Origin: Paenibacillus silvestris
GTDB lineage: Bacteria > Bacillota > Bacilli > Paenibacillales > NBRC-103111
Reading direction: 5' to 3'
Length of the DNA stretch: 64,000 nt
Assembly: GCF_009882985.1 (NCBI RefSeq)
Contig: NZ_WTUZ01000022.1
Location: 905,065 to 969,064, forward strand
Positions 23,178-31,484 of the stretch are shown here, piece after piece. The notes under the pieces are model-generated. The model saw only the letters and a list, made by a program, of their open reading frames with translations, was not told where the DNA came from and ran no database searches. The position numbers and the translations under genes were made by a program. How positions within the stretch are numbered: the first letter of the stretch is position 1; every line of letters begins with the position of its first letter.

Positions 23178-24371
23178 ATGTCAGTCGAAACCGCAGTAAA
23201 AGTAAAAATGTCTTCCATGCAACGATTCATGGTGTTTTGCCTCTTTTTATTAACGTTTACCGTAGGAACAAGCGAGTTCGTGGTCATTGGGCTGCTCAAT
23301 GAAATTGCTGAAGGCTTGAACCAAACAATATCCAGTATCGGCATTATGGTCACAGGGTTTGCCGTCGCATTTGCTGTAGGAACCCCGATCTTTACATCTT
23401 TACTCAGCCGTTTTCCTAAGTATCCGCTCATTTTATCTGCTTTATTAGTGTTCATTGCAGGGAATGTCTTAGGCGCATGCTCGCATTCATTTACAATTCT
23501 TTTTCTTTCGCGTATTGTGACTGCTATCGTGACAGGCGTATTGATCGCGAATGCGATGACACTTGCAAGCGTCAAAGTACCGCAAGAAAAAATTGGATCT
23601 GTGATTTCGATTGTTTTTTCTGGTTTCACAATTGCAGGAGTTCTAGGAGTTCCACTTGGAACTTATATTGGTCAGACGAGTGGCTGGAGAATGACGTTTT
23701 GGTCCATTGTGATTTTAGGTGGCGTTCTGTTCGTGATTAGTTTGTTTGCCCTCCCGCGGGATGTAAAGGGAGAAAAAGGCTCGCTGAAACTGCTAGTTAA
23801 GTTTATTGCTCACCCGAAAATTATTCTAACTGCACTAATTCCTGCGCTAAGTATCGGTGCAACATATGCCGTGTACACGTATCTAACCCCTTTGTTGGAA
23901 GAGGCTGTTGGGATACCTAGAAATTATATCAGTGCTGTTTTGTTGATGTATGGGGTCATATCGGTTGTAAGTAATTTACTCGCCGGAGCTATCGCGAAGC
24001 GAGAAAGCATCAGCAAATTGAGATTTGTATTCCTCATACAAGCGGTTATCCTTGCTGCTCTCTTTTTGACTTCACACTTGTCGATACTTGCTTTGATTAA
24101 CATTGGGTTAATGTCACTTGTCATGTATCTTGCAGTGCCGGCGCTCCAAATGTACTTCATCCAAATGGCAGATCGTTATTTTCCAGCGGCCAAGGACTTG
24201 GCTTCTGCGTTAACACCGATTTCACTAAATGTTGGGATAGCACTAGGGTCTTTGATTGGAAGTTGGACAGCGACTGGCATGGGCTTGATTCACGTGACTT
24301 GGATCGGTGGAATTATTGCGTTACTAGCTTCTTTTGTGACGTTCATTAGTTATCGTATCAACCGGAAATAA
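23178..24371 (+). CDS. MFS transporter, DHA1 (AraJ/YdhP-like) efflux family
   Basis: 397 residues and twelve transmembrane helices. FTVGTSEFVVIGLLNEIAEGL in TM1 is the conserved TEFxxxGLL pattern of the arabinose-efflux/chloramphenicol-resistance group. LSRIVTAIVTGV and GVPLGTYIGQTSGWRMTF (motif C-like, after TM5) are also typical. It should export drugs, sugars or nucleoside analogues using the proton gradient. AGGAGG lies upstream. The triple operator 145-220 bp upstream links it to TetR 3. It is closed by a very strong terminator. Confidence 0.94.
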   Translation: MSVETAVKVKMSSMQRFMVFCLFLLTFTVGTSEFVVIGLLNEIAEGLNQTISSIGIMVTGFAVAFAVGTPIFTSLLSRFPKYPLILSALLVFIAGNVLGACSHSFTILFLSRIVTAIVTGVLIANAMTLASVKVPQEKIGSVISIVFSGFTIAGVLGVPLGTYIGQTSGWRMTFWSIVILGGVLFVISLFALPRDVKGEKGSLKLLVKFIAHPKIILTALIPALSIGATYAVYTYLTPLLEEAVGIPRNYISAVLLMYGVISVVSNLLAGAIAKRESISKLRFVFLIQAVILAALFLTSHLSILALINIGLMSLVMYLAVPALQMYFIQMADRYFPAAKDLASALTPISLNVGIALGSLIGSWTATGMGLIHVTWIGGIIALLASFVTFISYRINRK

Positions 24372-24385
24372 ATGACAGAGTACTT

Positions 24386-24433
24386 AAAAGCTGCTGCCTT
24401 CGTTCTTTAAAAGAACGAAGGCAGCAGCTTTTT
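24386..24433 (+). terminator. Very strong intrinsic terminator
   Basis: A perfect stem of about 20 bp (AAAAGCTGCTGCCTTCGTTC with its complement) and a T-rich tail. The remaining 245 bases to the next gene contain no feature I can support. Confidence 0.9.
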
Positions 24434-24677
24434 ATATAGATCTTATATGAACTGAGCAGCCGACTAATAACAATCGCTTCTTCCCGGTTTTTTATGATTA
24501 TAAGTCCACAAAAATAAGAACAATATAGCATTGAGTTACTATAGGGGGATTTCTTCATTGGAAACAAAAAATAGAGGCGTATTATTTGGGTAGATTGGGA
24601 ATCCTTTGGTTTAGATAATGTGATTCAGGGAGAGCGAACTGAAAAGGACTAACTTACTTTCTTAAGGAGGACGGAAC

Positions 24678-25559
24678 ATGTCAGTTACAGTCAAGAAAAC
24701 AATCAATAGGATCTCGTTCATATGTGTTATAGCTGCTGTGGTTGTTGGCTGCTCCAGTAAATCAGGGGATGGCACGCAAGCAACCGCTTCTGCAACAGCT
24801 TCAGCAACACCTAAGAGCACCACGAATGCTGCTGCTTCAGAGGACTTGTTGGCATCGATTAAGAAATCAGGCAAAATCAAAATTGGCTTGATGGGGACGT
24901 ATGCCCCCTACAACTTTCTCAATGATAAACATGAAGTGGACGGATTCGATGCTGATGTCGCGAAGGAAGTAGCTAAGCGGATCGGTGTTCAAGCTGATTT
25001 CATTACGGGCGAGTTCTCCGGATTAATTGAGGGGCTGCAAACAAGCAAGTATGACGCGCTCGTCACCCAAGTCACCATTACGGACGACCGCAAGAAAACG
25101 ATGGATTTCTCCACGCCCTACATAAAAAACAGTGTGAGTGTTATCGTTAAAAATGATAATACCTCTGTGAAGGGGATTGAAGATTTCAAAGGGAAGAAAA
25201 TTGGGGTTGGCCTAGGGACAAATGATGAGACTTATTTACGCAACGAAGTACTGCCAAAGGTTGGTACATTCAATATCGTCACCTATAACGATGTAATTAC
25301 GTCGCTTACGGATTTGAATGCAGGTAGGATCGATGCCACGATCAACAATGTATTTGCCATTCAACCGCTGGTTGAAAAGAATCATTTTCAGATCAAAACC
25401 GTAGGTGCTTCTGTAAAAGATGACTTTGCCGGTATCGCGATTCGTAAAAATAACGCTGAGCTCTTAAGCGCATTGAACAATGCGTTAACTGAAATGAAAT
25501 CGGACGGCACGTTTAAACAAATATTCCAAAAATGGTTCAAAGTCGATCCTAACATCTGA
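24678..25559 (+). CDS. Polar amino acid ABC transporter, substrate-binding lipoprotein
   Basis: 293 residues. The signal peptide ends in the lipobox VVGC (Cys25), followed by a Ser/Thr/Ala-rich linker. The mature part is an SBP_bac_3 fold: KIKIGLMGTYAPYNFLND, VDGFDADVAKEVAKRIG, ALVTQVTITDDRKKTMDFSTPYI, GKKIGVGLGTNDE. This family binds polar amino acids; closest in pattern are the YckB/TcyA-like (cystine-type) proteins, so a sulfur amino acid is plausible but not proven. AAGGAGG precedes the ATG. Permease and ATPase follow directly. Confidence 0.94.
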   Translation: MSVTVKKTINRISFICVIAAVVVGCSSKSGDGTQATASATASATPKSTTNAAASEDLLASIKKSGKIKIGLMGTYAPYNFLNDKHEVDGFDADVAKEVAKRIGVQADFITGEFSGLIEGLQTSKYDALVTQVTITDDRKKTMDFSTPYIKNSVSVIVKNDNTSVKGIEDFKGKKIGVGLGTNDETYLRNEVLPKVGTFNIVTYNDVITSLTDLNAGRIDATINNVFAIQPLVEKNHFQIKTVGASVKDDFAGIAIRKNNAELLSALNNALTEMKSDGTFKQIFQKWFKVDPNI

Positions 25560-25585
25560 CCATCAGTACGTAGGAGGATGCAGGC

Positions 25586-26230
25586 ATGGAGCTTGTTTTG
25601 CAAAATCTCGACTTTCTGTTAAAGGGTGCGTATTATACGTTGTTGATCACCATGGTGTCGATGTTTTTCGGCTTCATTCTTGCTTTGATTGTGGCGTTTG
25701 CTCGTCTAAAAGGGAACATCGTTATAAGGAATATTGCGATCTTCTATATTTCTATTTTTCGGGGAACGCCGATTCTCGTCCAAATTTTCATCATCTACTA
25801 CGGCTTGCCGGATTACGGTATTCGTCTGGGTCCACTTACAGCGGCATTTCTTTCACTTAGTCTCAACATAGGCGCTTATTTATCGGAGACGTTCCGAGGT
25901 GCCATTCTATCGGTCAGTAAGGGACAGACGGAGGCTGCGATGTCACTGGGTTTTACTCCTTGGCAAACGACCTATAAGGTTGTACTGCCGCAAGCTGCGC
26001 GGGTAGCGATACCTCCAATGGGCAACACGTTTATCGGGATGCTCAAGGAAACATCGCTCGTTTCCATTGTTACCGTGACGGAGTTGCTTCGCACGGCTCA
26101 GCTTTTGATCGCACAGTATTATATTGCCATGCCCTTTTATATCGCCATTGCCGTTATGTATTGGCTCATGAGCATGTTATTTTCCCAACTGCTGACTAGA
26201 GTTGAAAAAAAATTATCCAAGGCGTACTAA
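25586..26230 (+). CDS. Polar amino acid ABC transporter permease
   Basis: 214 residues with about five transmembrane segments. The N-terminal LLKGAYYTLLITMVSM is the HisM/GlnP signature and the EAA loop reads EAAMSLGFTPWQTTYKVVLPQAARVAIPP. A single permease gene implies a homodimer in the membrane. It lies 26 bases after the binding protein and 11 bases before the ATPase start, so the three form one operon. Confidence 0.95.
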   Translation: MELVLQNLDFLLKGAYYTLLITMVSMFFGFILALIVAFARLKGNIVIRNIAIFYISIFRGTPILVQIFIIYYGLPDYGIRLGPLTAAFLSLSLNIGAYLSETFRGAILSVSKGQTEAAMSLGFTPWQTTYKVVLPQAARVAIPPMGNTFIGMLKETSLVSIVTVTELLRTAQLLIAQYYIAMPFYIAIAVMYWLMSMLFSQLLTRVEKKLSKAY

Positions 26231-26241
26231 AGGTGAGCCGT

Positions 26242-26985
26242 ATGATTGAAGTGAATCAGCTTTCAAAACGCTTTAACGACTTGCAAGTTCTTCAACAGAT
26301 TGATTTTCAAATGAAGTCCAAAGAAATCGTTGTGCTGCTTGGACCGAGTGGTTCGGGGAAAAGCACGCTGCTCCGTTGTCTCAATGGGCTCGAAGAGCCG
26401 GACTCCGGGACAATTCGAATGGATGATGTCACATGGGATGCCGCTATGGACAGATCTGTGAAGCGGGAAGCCATTAAACGAATTCGGTTAATGAGCGGGA
26501 TGGTCTTTCAATCCTTTCATTTATTTTCTCATATGACGGTGCTGCAAAACATTACGGCGGCGCCTATGTTGGTTAAAAATATGAGTGCTAAACAAGCGGC
26601 AGAACTTGCAGAAAGATTACTCACGAAAGTTGGCCTTCTGGAGAAAAAACATGAATATCCCTCACGTCTTTCTGGCGGTCAGCAGCAACGAGTAGCGATT
26701 GCACGTTCATTAGCCATGCAGCCGAAAGTCATGCTCTTCGATGAGCCAACATCGGCGCTCGACCCTGAACTAACTGGCGAAGTGCTTCAGGTCATGAAGG
26801 ACCTTGCTGTGGAAGGGATGACGATGATCGTGGTCACGCACGAAATGAAGTTTGCGCGCGAAGTTGCTAACAGGGTTATTTTTATGAGCGATGGCGTTAT
26901 TCAAGAGGAGAGTACCCCGGATCAATTCTTCATTCAACCAGAGACAGAACGCGCTCGTAGATTTCTAAGACAGTTAGGGGAGTAG
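26242..26985 (+). CDS. Polar amino acid ABC transporter ATP-binding protein
   Basis: 247 residues from the ATG at 26242, which has AGGTGA five bases upstream; a GTG at 26233 overlaps that site. Walker A GPSGSGKST (about residues 33-41), Q-loop VFQSFHLFSH, signature LSGGQQQRVAIARS, Walker B VMLFDEPTSALDPE and the H-loop VVTHEMKFA are all intact. It energises the permease at 25586 and belongs to the GlnQ/TcyN type. Confidence 0.95.
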   Translation: MIEVNQLSKRFNDLQVLQQIDFQMKSKEIVVLLGPSGSGKSTLLRCLNGLEEPDSGTIRMDDVTWDAAMDRSVKREAIKRIRLMSGMVFQSFHLFSHMTVLQNITAAPMLVKNMSAKQAAELAERLLTKVGLLEKKHEYPSRLSGGQQQRVAIARSLAMQPKVMLFDEPTSALDPELTGEVLQVMKDLAVEGMTMIVVTHEMKFAREVANRVIFMSDGVIQEESTPDQFFIQPETERARRFLRQLGE

Positions 26986-27055
26986 GCGTAATGCCTCAAG
27001 GTGATCGCAGCCCGAGTATAGGAACAATGAAGTCGTAGGAGAGGTGAACAATACG

Positions 27056-28270
27056 GTGGCACATCCAGATAGGCATCATTTAGACACAATTGCGGCAAGA
27101 GCGCGAGAACTGATGGGCAAGATGAACTTGGATGCGCTTATTGCTTCGTCTTATGAGAATTTCTATTACCTCAGCGGCCATGAAAGTACGTTTATGTATA
27201 CATTGCGGATGAGCGAAGTAGCTTTAGCGGTCCTTTTCCGCGACCCGAATGTCAAGACAATCATTATCATGAATGACTTCGAAGCGGCTGGAGTATCCAG
27301 CGATTTGCCAAACTGTGAGCTGCGAACCTATCCAACTTGGGTAGATGTTGATGATCCGCTCGGTTTGAAGGGTGGGAAGTACGAAGGCAAACGACCAACA
27401 GGTCATCAAGCACAGGAAATGTTCGGTCTGCTTCAAAAGACGTTAGCTGAGCATGGCTGTGAGACTGGCAAGATTGCTGTCGAACTGAACGACATGCGAC
27501 ATTCATCTGTGGACACGCTGCGTCAGGCGGCACCGGACGCGGAGCTAGTGGAGGCCAAAGGATTGTTCACGTTACTGCGCATGGTCAAGACAACGTGGGA
27601 GATCGAGCAGCTTCGTGCAGCGTGTGCGTATGCGGAGACAGGCCTAGCTGATGCGGCTCAGAGCATTCGAGTTGGCAGCACAGCGAAGGACATCGTGCAT
27701 GAATTTCAACTGTCCCTGATGAAAGACGTAAAGGGCTTAGCGGCACGCTTCCATATGATTTCTGTTGGTGCTTCATTTGCACCTGCTCACCGCTTTGAAA
27801 CCACCCCCGCGACAACAGGGGATGTCATCAAATTTGATGTTGGCGTAGATGTGAACGGCTATGGTTCCGATATTGCGCGGACATTCGTGCTCGGCAATCC
27901 CTCCGAAACGATTACCCGTATCTACAGAGCCTTGAAGGCTGGTCACGACCGTCTTTTGGAAATCGTAGCACCAGGCATCTCGATGCAGGCAGCTTTCGAA
28001 GATGCGATGGGAGTGATCCGTCGTTCAGGGCTTCCCAATTACAACCGTGGGCATCTTGGGCATAGTGCAGGTTTAAGCCTCGCAGCGGAAGAGCCGCCTT
28101 TCCTAGGCCCTACGGAAACGACATTGTTTCAGCCTGGCATGGTCATTTGCCTCGAAACGCCATATTACGGTTATGGGATAGGCGCAATAATGATCGAGGA
28201 TATGGTGCTGGTAACAGAAAACGGCTGTGAGCGCCTAAATCAGCTTTCCCGAGAGCTCGTTTCTCTGTAG
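27056..28270 (+). CDS. M24-family metallopeptidase (Xaa-Pro peptidase/creatinase-like)
   Basis: 404 residues from the GTG at 27056, with AGAGGTGA eight bases upstream; a GTG at 27044 sits inside that site. An N-terminal creatinase-type domain (about 1-165) precedes the pita-bread catalytic domain. All five metal ligands are visible: D261 and D272 (IKFDVGVDVNGYGSD), H336 (GHLGHSAG), E367 (CLETPYYGYG) and E381 (MIEDMVL). It should hydrolyse Xaa-Pro dipeptides or an amidino/N-acyl amino acid. It follows an amino-acid ABC transporter by 70 bases, suggesting that it processes an imported peptide or conjugate. The following hairpin at 28299-28326 has only a weak T tract. Confidence 0.9.
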   Translation: MAHPDRHHLDTIAARARELMGKMNLDALIASSYENFYYLSGHESTFMYTLRMSEVALAVLFRDPNVKTIIIMNDFEAAGVSSDLPNCELRTYPTWVDVDDPLGLKGGKYEGKRPTGHQAQEMFGLLQKTLAEHGCETGKIAVELNDMRHSSVDTLRQAAPDAELVEAKGLFTLLRMVKTTWEIEQLRAACAYAETGLADAAQSIRVGSTAKDIVHEFQLSLMKDVKGLAARFHMISVGASFAPAHRFETTPATTGDVIKFDVGVDVNGYGSDIARTFVLGNPSETITRIYRALKAGHDRLLEIVAPGISMQAAFEDAMGVIRRSGLPNYNRGHLGHSAGLSLAAEEPPFLGPTETTLFQPGMVICLETPYYGYGIGAIMIEDMVLVTENGCERLNQLSRELVSL

Positions 28271-28406
28271 GCCGCTTTACATTGACAGATTTTGAAAGAC
28301 CGTGTCCGCGATAAGCAGCGGGCGGTTTATTTGCAGCTCCGGCCTTTATGTGGCGCAAGCAGAATGAGTTCAGGCATTGGGGCATGATGAGTAAATAAAA
28401 AAAGTA

Positions 28407-28434
28407 TTGAAATATAGATTATACCGAGTATAAT
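28407..28434 (+). promoter_or_regulatory. Sigma-A promoter of the monooxygenase/ABC operon
   Basis: TTGAAA (28407-28412), 16-bp spacer, perfect TATAAT (28429-28434). ATACC (28421-28425) and GGTAT (28439-28443) form a small dyad around the -10, possibly an operator. The expected start is near 28441. Confidence 0.75.
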
Positions 28435-28440
28435 GATGGG

Positions 28441-28648
28441 TATAAATGGAATTTAAATAGTAATCGACCAGTCATCTGGAGACAATTTCTTGAGAAAATA
28501 TTTCTTGAGATTTTTGTCTCCATTTTTGTTTGCAGGGGATACCGAGAACCGATTTTATTTCAAAGTATCGGAAGGCAACAGAAAATGAATAGGTAAGTTA
28601 AGGATACCGGACCACCGGAAACTGACTTCATCAGTTTCTGGTTTTTTT
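28441..28648 (+). promoter_or_regulatory. Structured 5' leader with attenuator-like terminator, family unassigned
   Basis: Between the promoter and the first operon gene lie about 280 transcribed bases. A hairpin with arms GGAGACAA (28478-28485) and TTGTCTCC (28514-28521) encloses two copies of TTTCTTGAGA. GGATACCG occurs at 28537-28544 and 28602-28609, with a CCGAT..ATCGG hairpin between them. A full intrinsic terminator closes the leader 72 bases before the start codon. This is the layout of a transcription-attenuating riboswitch or protein-controlled leader. It does not match the S-box, T-box, TPP, FMN, lysine, glycine or ykkC patterns that I know. Confidence 0.5.
28614..28648 (+). terminator. 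Intrinsic terminator within the operon leader
   Basis: CCGGAAACTG (28615-28624) pairs with CAGTTTCTGG (28632-28641), one G-T pair, followed by seven T. It lies upstream of, not after, the coding genes of this transcript. Confidence 0.85.
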
Positions 28649-28719
28649 ATTGCCCAAAACGGTATGGGGACGATGAAAACGTTAAGTAATTGAAAAATAT
28701 GGATCGGAGTGTGGGAATT

Positions 28720-30090
28720 GTGAGCGAAAAAGAAAGGAAGATTCATCTCAATGTATTCGTACGCATATCAGGCCATCATGCAGGAGGATGGAAACATCCT
28801 GAAGCGGAGCCTCAGCGTGATTTGGACATTGATAAGTATGTGGAGCTTGCACAATTGGCTGAAAAGGGACTCATCGATTCCTTATTTACCGCAGACAATT
28901 ATTCGGGAACTGGAAGAAGGCTTGAGCCTTTTACTTTGCTATCGGCGCTTGCTGCTGTAACGACAAATATCGGATTAATCGGAACGGTAAGCACCACCTA
29001 TAATGATCCGTTTCATGTAGCTAGGAAATTTGCTTCTCTGGACTACTTAAGCAAAGGCCGGGCGGGCTGGAACATTGTAACGGGGCATTCGCCTGAGGAT
29101 GGGGACAATATTACCAGATGGGGTGGTTATCCGGAGCCTAGCAAGCGCTATGAAATCGGCGATGAATTCGTTGAAGTTACGAAGCAGCTATGGGATAGCT
29201 GGGATGAAGAAGGGGCAGAAAGCATCGATGAAAGGCATCTGAAAATTAATCATACCCATATTCATGAGATTGATTTTAAAGGTAATTATTTTCATGTAAA
29301 AGGGCCGTTAAACATACCTCGTCCTCCGCAGGGATATCCAGTTCTGGTACAGGCTGGATCTTCGAAAGAAGGCAAGGAGTTGGCGGCCAAGCACGCAGAA
29401 GTTATTTTTACAGCACAGCAGACGCTGGGTGCGGCACAGGAATTTTATAGCGATGTGAAATCAAGATTAGCAAAATACGGAAGAAATCCGAATGATTTAC
29501 TCATTATGCCTGGACTTGGCGCGATTGTTGGTGAAACGGAGGCGGAAGCTAAAGATTTAGAAGATGAACTGTTCTCCTTGTTGAATCTTGAAAGCTCTTT
29601 AAAACAGGCTTCCCGGTTTTTCTCCGTTGATTTATCAGAGTATTCCCTAGATGACCTGGTTCCTCTGGATAAAGTGAAATCGGATGAGCAGAATCTAGGC
29701 GGCATTACCAGCAGACGGGAGGTTGTTCTCGACGCCGTGCGCAGAGAAAATATGACGATCCGGCAATTTCTGAACCGAAGTGCTGGCGGGCATGGGCATG
29801 TAACGTACAGAGGTTCTTATCTACAGGTAGCAGATTTTATTGAAACATGGTTGCGAGAGCGGGGAGCGGACGGATTCAATTTACTGCCGCAGGTAGTGCC
29901 GCATAGTCTAGAGGTATTCATAAATAAGGTAATTCCTGAACTGCAAAATCGCGGAATTTTCAGGACAGCATACGAAGGCGCTACGTTGAGAGAGAACTTA
30001 GGACTTGCCCGTCCCGAGAATCATAATCGGAAAATTTGGACAGCTAATTACCAGGCTATCAAGGTAAACGCAGCCGAATCGGCTAACTAA
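28720..30090 (+). CDS. FMN-dependent monooxygenase, NtaA/DszA/CmoJ (LLM class) paralogue 1
   Basis: 456 residues from the GTG at 28720, chosen because it aligns with the starts of the two paralogues and has CGGAGTG upstream. It is a bacterial luciferase-like TIM barrel of the NtaA/SnaA/DszA group: GHHAGGWKHPEAEP, ASLDYLSKGRAGWNIVTG, GPLNIPRPPQGYPVLVQAGSS and the C-terminal YEGATLRENLGLARP. Such enzymes use reduced FMN and O2 to cleave C-S, C-N or chelate substrates. Residues about 121-141, after NIVTG, differ strongly from paralogues 2 and 3, which suggests a different substrate. No flavin reductase is fused or adjacent; the nitroreductase at 46745 could serve. Confidence 0.92.
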   Translation: MSEKERKIHLNVFVRISGHHAGGWKHPEAEPQRDLDIDKYVELAQLAEKGLIDSLFTADNYSGTGRRLEPFTLLSALAAVTTNIGLIGTVSTTYNDPFHVARKFASLDYLSKGRAGWNIVTGHSPEDGDNITRWGGYPEPSKRYEIGDEFVEVTKQLWDSWDEEGAESIDERHLKINHTHIHEIDFKGNYFHVKGPLNIPRPPQGYPVLVQAGSSKEGKELAAKHAEVIFTAQQTLGAAQEFYSDVKSRLAKYGRNPNDLLIMPGLGAIVGETEAEAKDLEDELFSLLNLESSLKQASRFFSVDLSEYSLDDLVPLDKVKSDEQNLGGITSRREVVLDAVRRENMTIRQFLNRSAGGHGHVTYRGSYLQVADFIETWLRERGADGFNLLPQVVPHSLEVFINKVIPELQNRGIFRTAYEGATLRENLGLARPENHNRKIWTANYQAIKVNAAESAN

Positions 30091-30114
30091 ATGTAAAAGA
30101 TAAGGGTGGATGAA

Positions 30115-31467
30115 ATGAGTAAAGCTAACCGAAAAGCCCATTTTAATGTATTTATTCGCGAAACCGGTCATCATGCCGCTTCTTCCAGGCATCCTTCGGT
30201 TTTTCCTGATCGAGGCTTAGATTTAGCACATTTTGTTAATCAAGCGCGCATTGCTGAACGTGGTTTGTTGGATTCGTTGTTTGTGGCGGATGGCTATGCA
30301 GGATTGTCCCGTCGATTTGAGCCAATTACTTTATTTTCCGCAATTGCGGCACTGACGAAGCATATCGGCTTTATCGCTACGGTTGGAACAACTTACAACG
30401 ATCCTTATCATATTGCTCGGCAGTTTGCTTCGTTGGATCATATCAGCAAAGGGCGTGCGGCATGGAATATCGTTACGGGCGCTCAATCCGCAGCCCACAA
30501 TTTCGGACGTGAGGAGCACCCGGATGTGGAGCAACGGTACAAGGTTGGCGAGGAATTTGTCGATGTTGTTAAGCAGCTGTGGGACAGCTGGGAAGAGGAT
30601 GCGCTCGTTTACGATAAAGTGACCGACAAACGTCTTGATACGAACAAAGTTTACCATATTGACTTTCAAGGTGAATATTACAAGGTCAAAGGCCCGCTCA
30701 ACATTCCGCGCCCGCCACAAGGCTACCCGGTGCTTGTGCAAGCGGGATCCTCTGAAGGAGGCAAGGAGCTTGCGGCGAGAACGGCCGATGCGGTTTTTAC
30801 AGCTCAGCAAACGCTTGGTGCAGCGCAGGAGTTTTATGTGGATTTGAAAAGCAGAATGGCCAAATTCGGAAGAACGCCGGACCAACTGCTCGTATTGCCC
30901 GGATTGTGCCCGATTATCGGCGATACGGAAGCGGAAGCCAGAGACCTCGAAGAGGAGCTGTTCCAGCTGCTGGATAAGCACTCGCTGGATAATCTGTCCC
31001 GATTCTTCACAGTAGACTTGTCCGAGTATCCGCTGGACGCTCCCGTGCCTATCGACAAGCTAAAGCCCGCAGAGCTGTTCAGGACCGGCATTACCTCTCG
31101 GCGCGACGTTATCATAGATGCCGCAATTAGGGAAAAGTTTACGATTAAGCAATTTGTGAGCCGTAGCGCAGGCGGCCATGGACATATCACGTATACGGGT
31201 TCTGTTTTGCAAGTAGCGGATTTTATTGAGAAATGGTTCCGTGAAGGCGGAGCGGACGGATTTAATCTGCTGCCTCCTATTTTTCCTGCTGGTCTGGAAG
31301 TGTTTGTCGACAAGGTCATTCCGGAGTTGCAAAATCGCGGAATCTTCCGAACCGCCTATGAAGGGACGACGCTCCGCGAAAACTTGGGTCTCACCAGACC
31401 TAGTAACAGCCATAACCAGGTCTGGGCAGCTAACGGGCAAAGGATTGAGAATCCAGTATTTATATAA
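30115..31467 (+). CDS. FMN-dependent monooxygenase, NtaA/DszA/CmoJ (LLM class) paralogue 2
   Basis: 450 residues from the ATG at 30115, with GGGTGG nine bases upstream; an ATG three codons earlier is too close to that site. Family signatures are HHAASSRHPSVFPDRG, NIVTGAQSAAHNFGREEHP (the usual flavin/substrate loop), GPLNIPRPPQGYPVLVQAGSS and YEGTTLRENLGLTRP. It starts 24 bases after paralogue 1. The conserved NFG loop is like that of NtaA, SnaA and CmoJ, which oxidise nitrilotriacetate, pristinamycin IIB and N-acetyl-S-succinocysteine respectively. The actual substrate here is unknown. Confidence 0.93.
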   Translation: MSKANRKAHFNVFIRETGHHAASSRHPSVFPDRGLDLAHFVNQARIAERGLLDSLFVADGYAGLSRRFEPITLFSAIAALTKHIGFIATVGTTYNDPYHIARQFASLDHISKGRAAWNIVTGAQSAAHNFGREEHPDVEQRYKVGEEFVDVVKQLWDSWEEDALVYDKVTDKRLDTNKVYHIDFQGEYYKVKGPLNIPRPPQGYPVLVQAGSSEGGKELAARTADAVFTAQQTLGAAQEFYVDLKSRMAKFGRTPDQLLVLPGLCPIIGDTEAEARDLEEELFQLLDKHSLDNLSRFFTVDLSEYPLDAPVPIDKLKPAELFRTGITSRRDVIIDAAIREKFTIKQFVSRSAGGHGHITYTGSVLQVADFIEKWFREGGADGFNLLPPIFPAGLEVFVDKVIPELQNRGIFRTAYEGTTLRENLGLTRPSNSHNQVWAANGQRIENPVFI

Positions 31468-31484
31468 GAGAAGGAGAATTTCCG

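Noticed and set aside
24558..24593. Eleven-codon leader peptide before the amino-acid transporter
   Set aside because: A TTG with a GGGGG site eight bases upstream opens a very short frame, but it contains no run of control codons and no attenuator follows.
28299..28330. Strong terminator after the M24 peptidase gene
   Set aside because: A stem ACCG..CCGC/GCGG..CGGT exists, but the tail TTTATTTG is weak, so it is mentioned with the gene rather than called separately.
28441..28648. S-box (SAM-I) or T-box leader
   Set aside because: A few short matches such as GGCAAC exist, but the conserved cores (AGAG-GGAG-GGCCC in S-box, GGGTGGNACCGCG in T-box) are absent.
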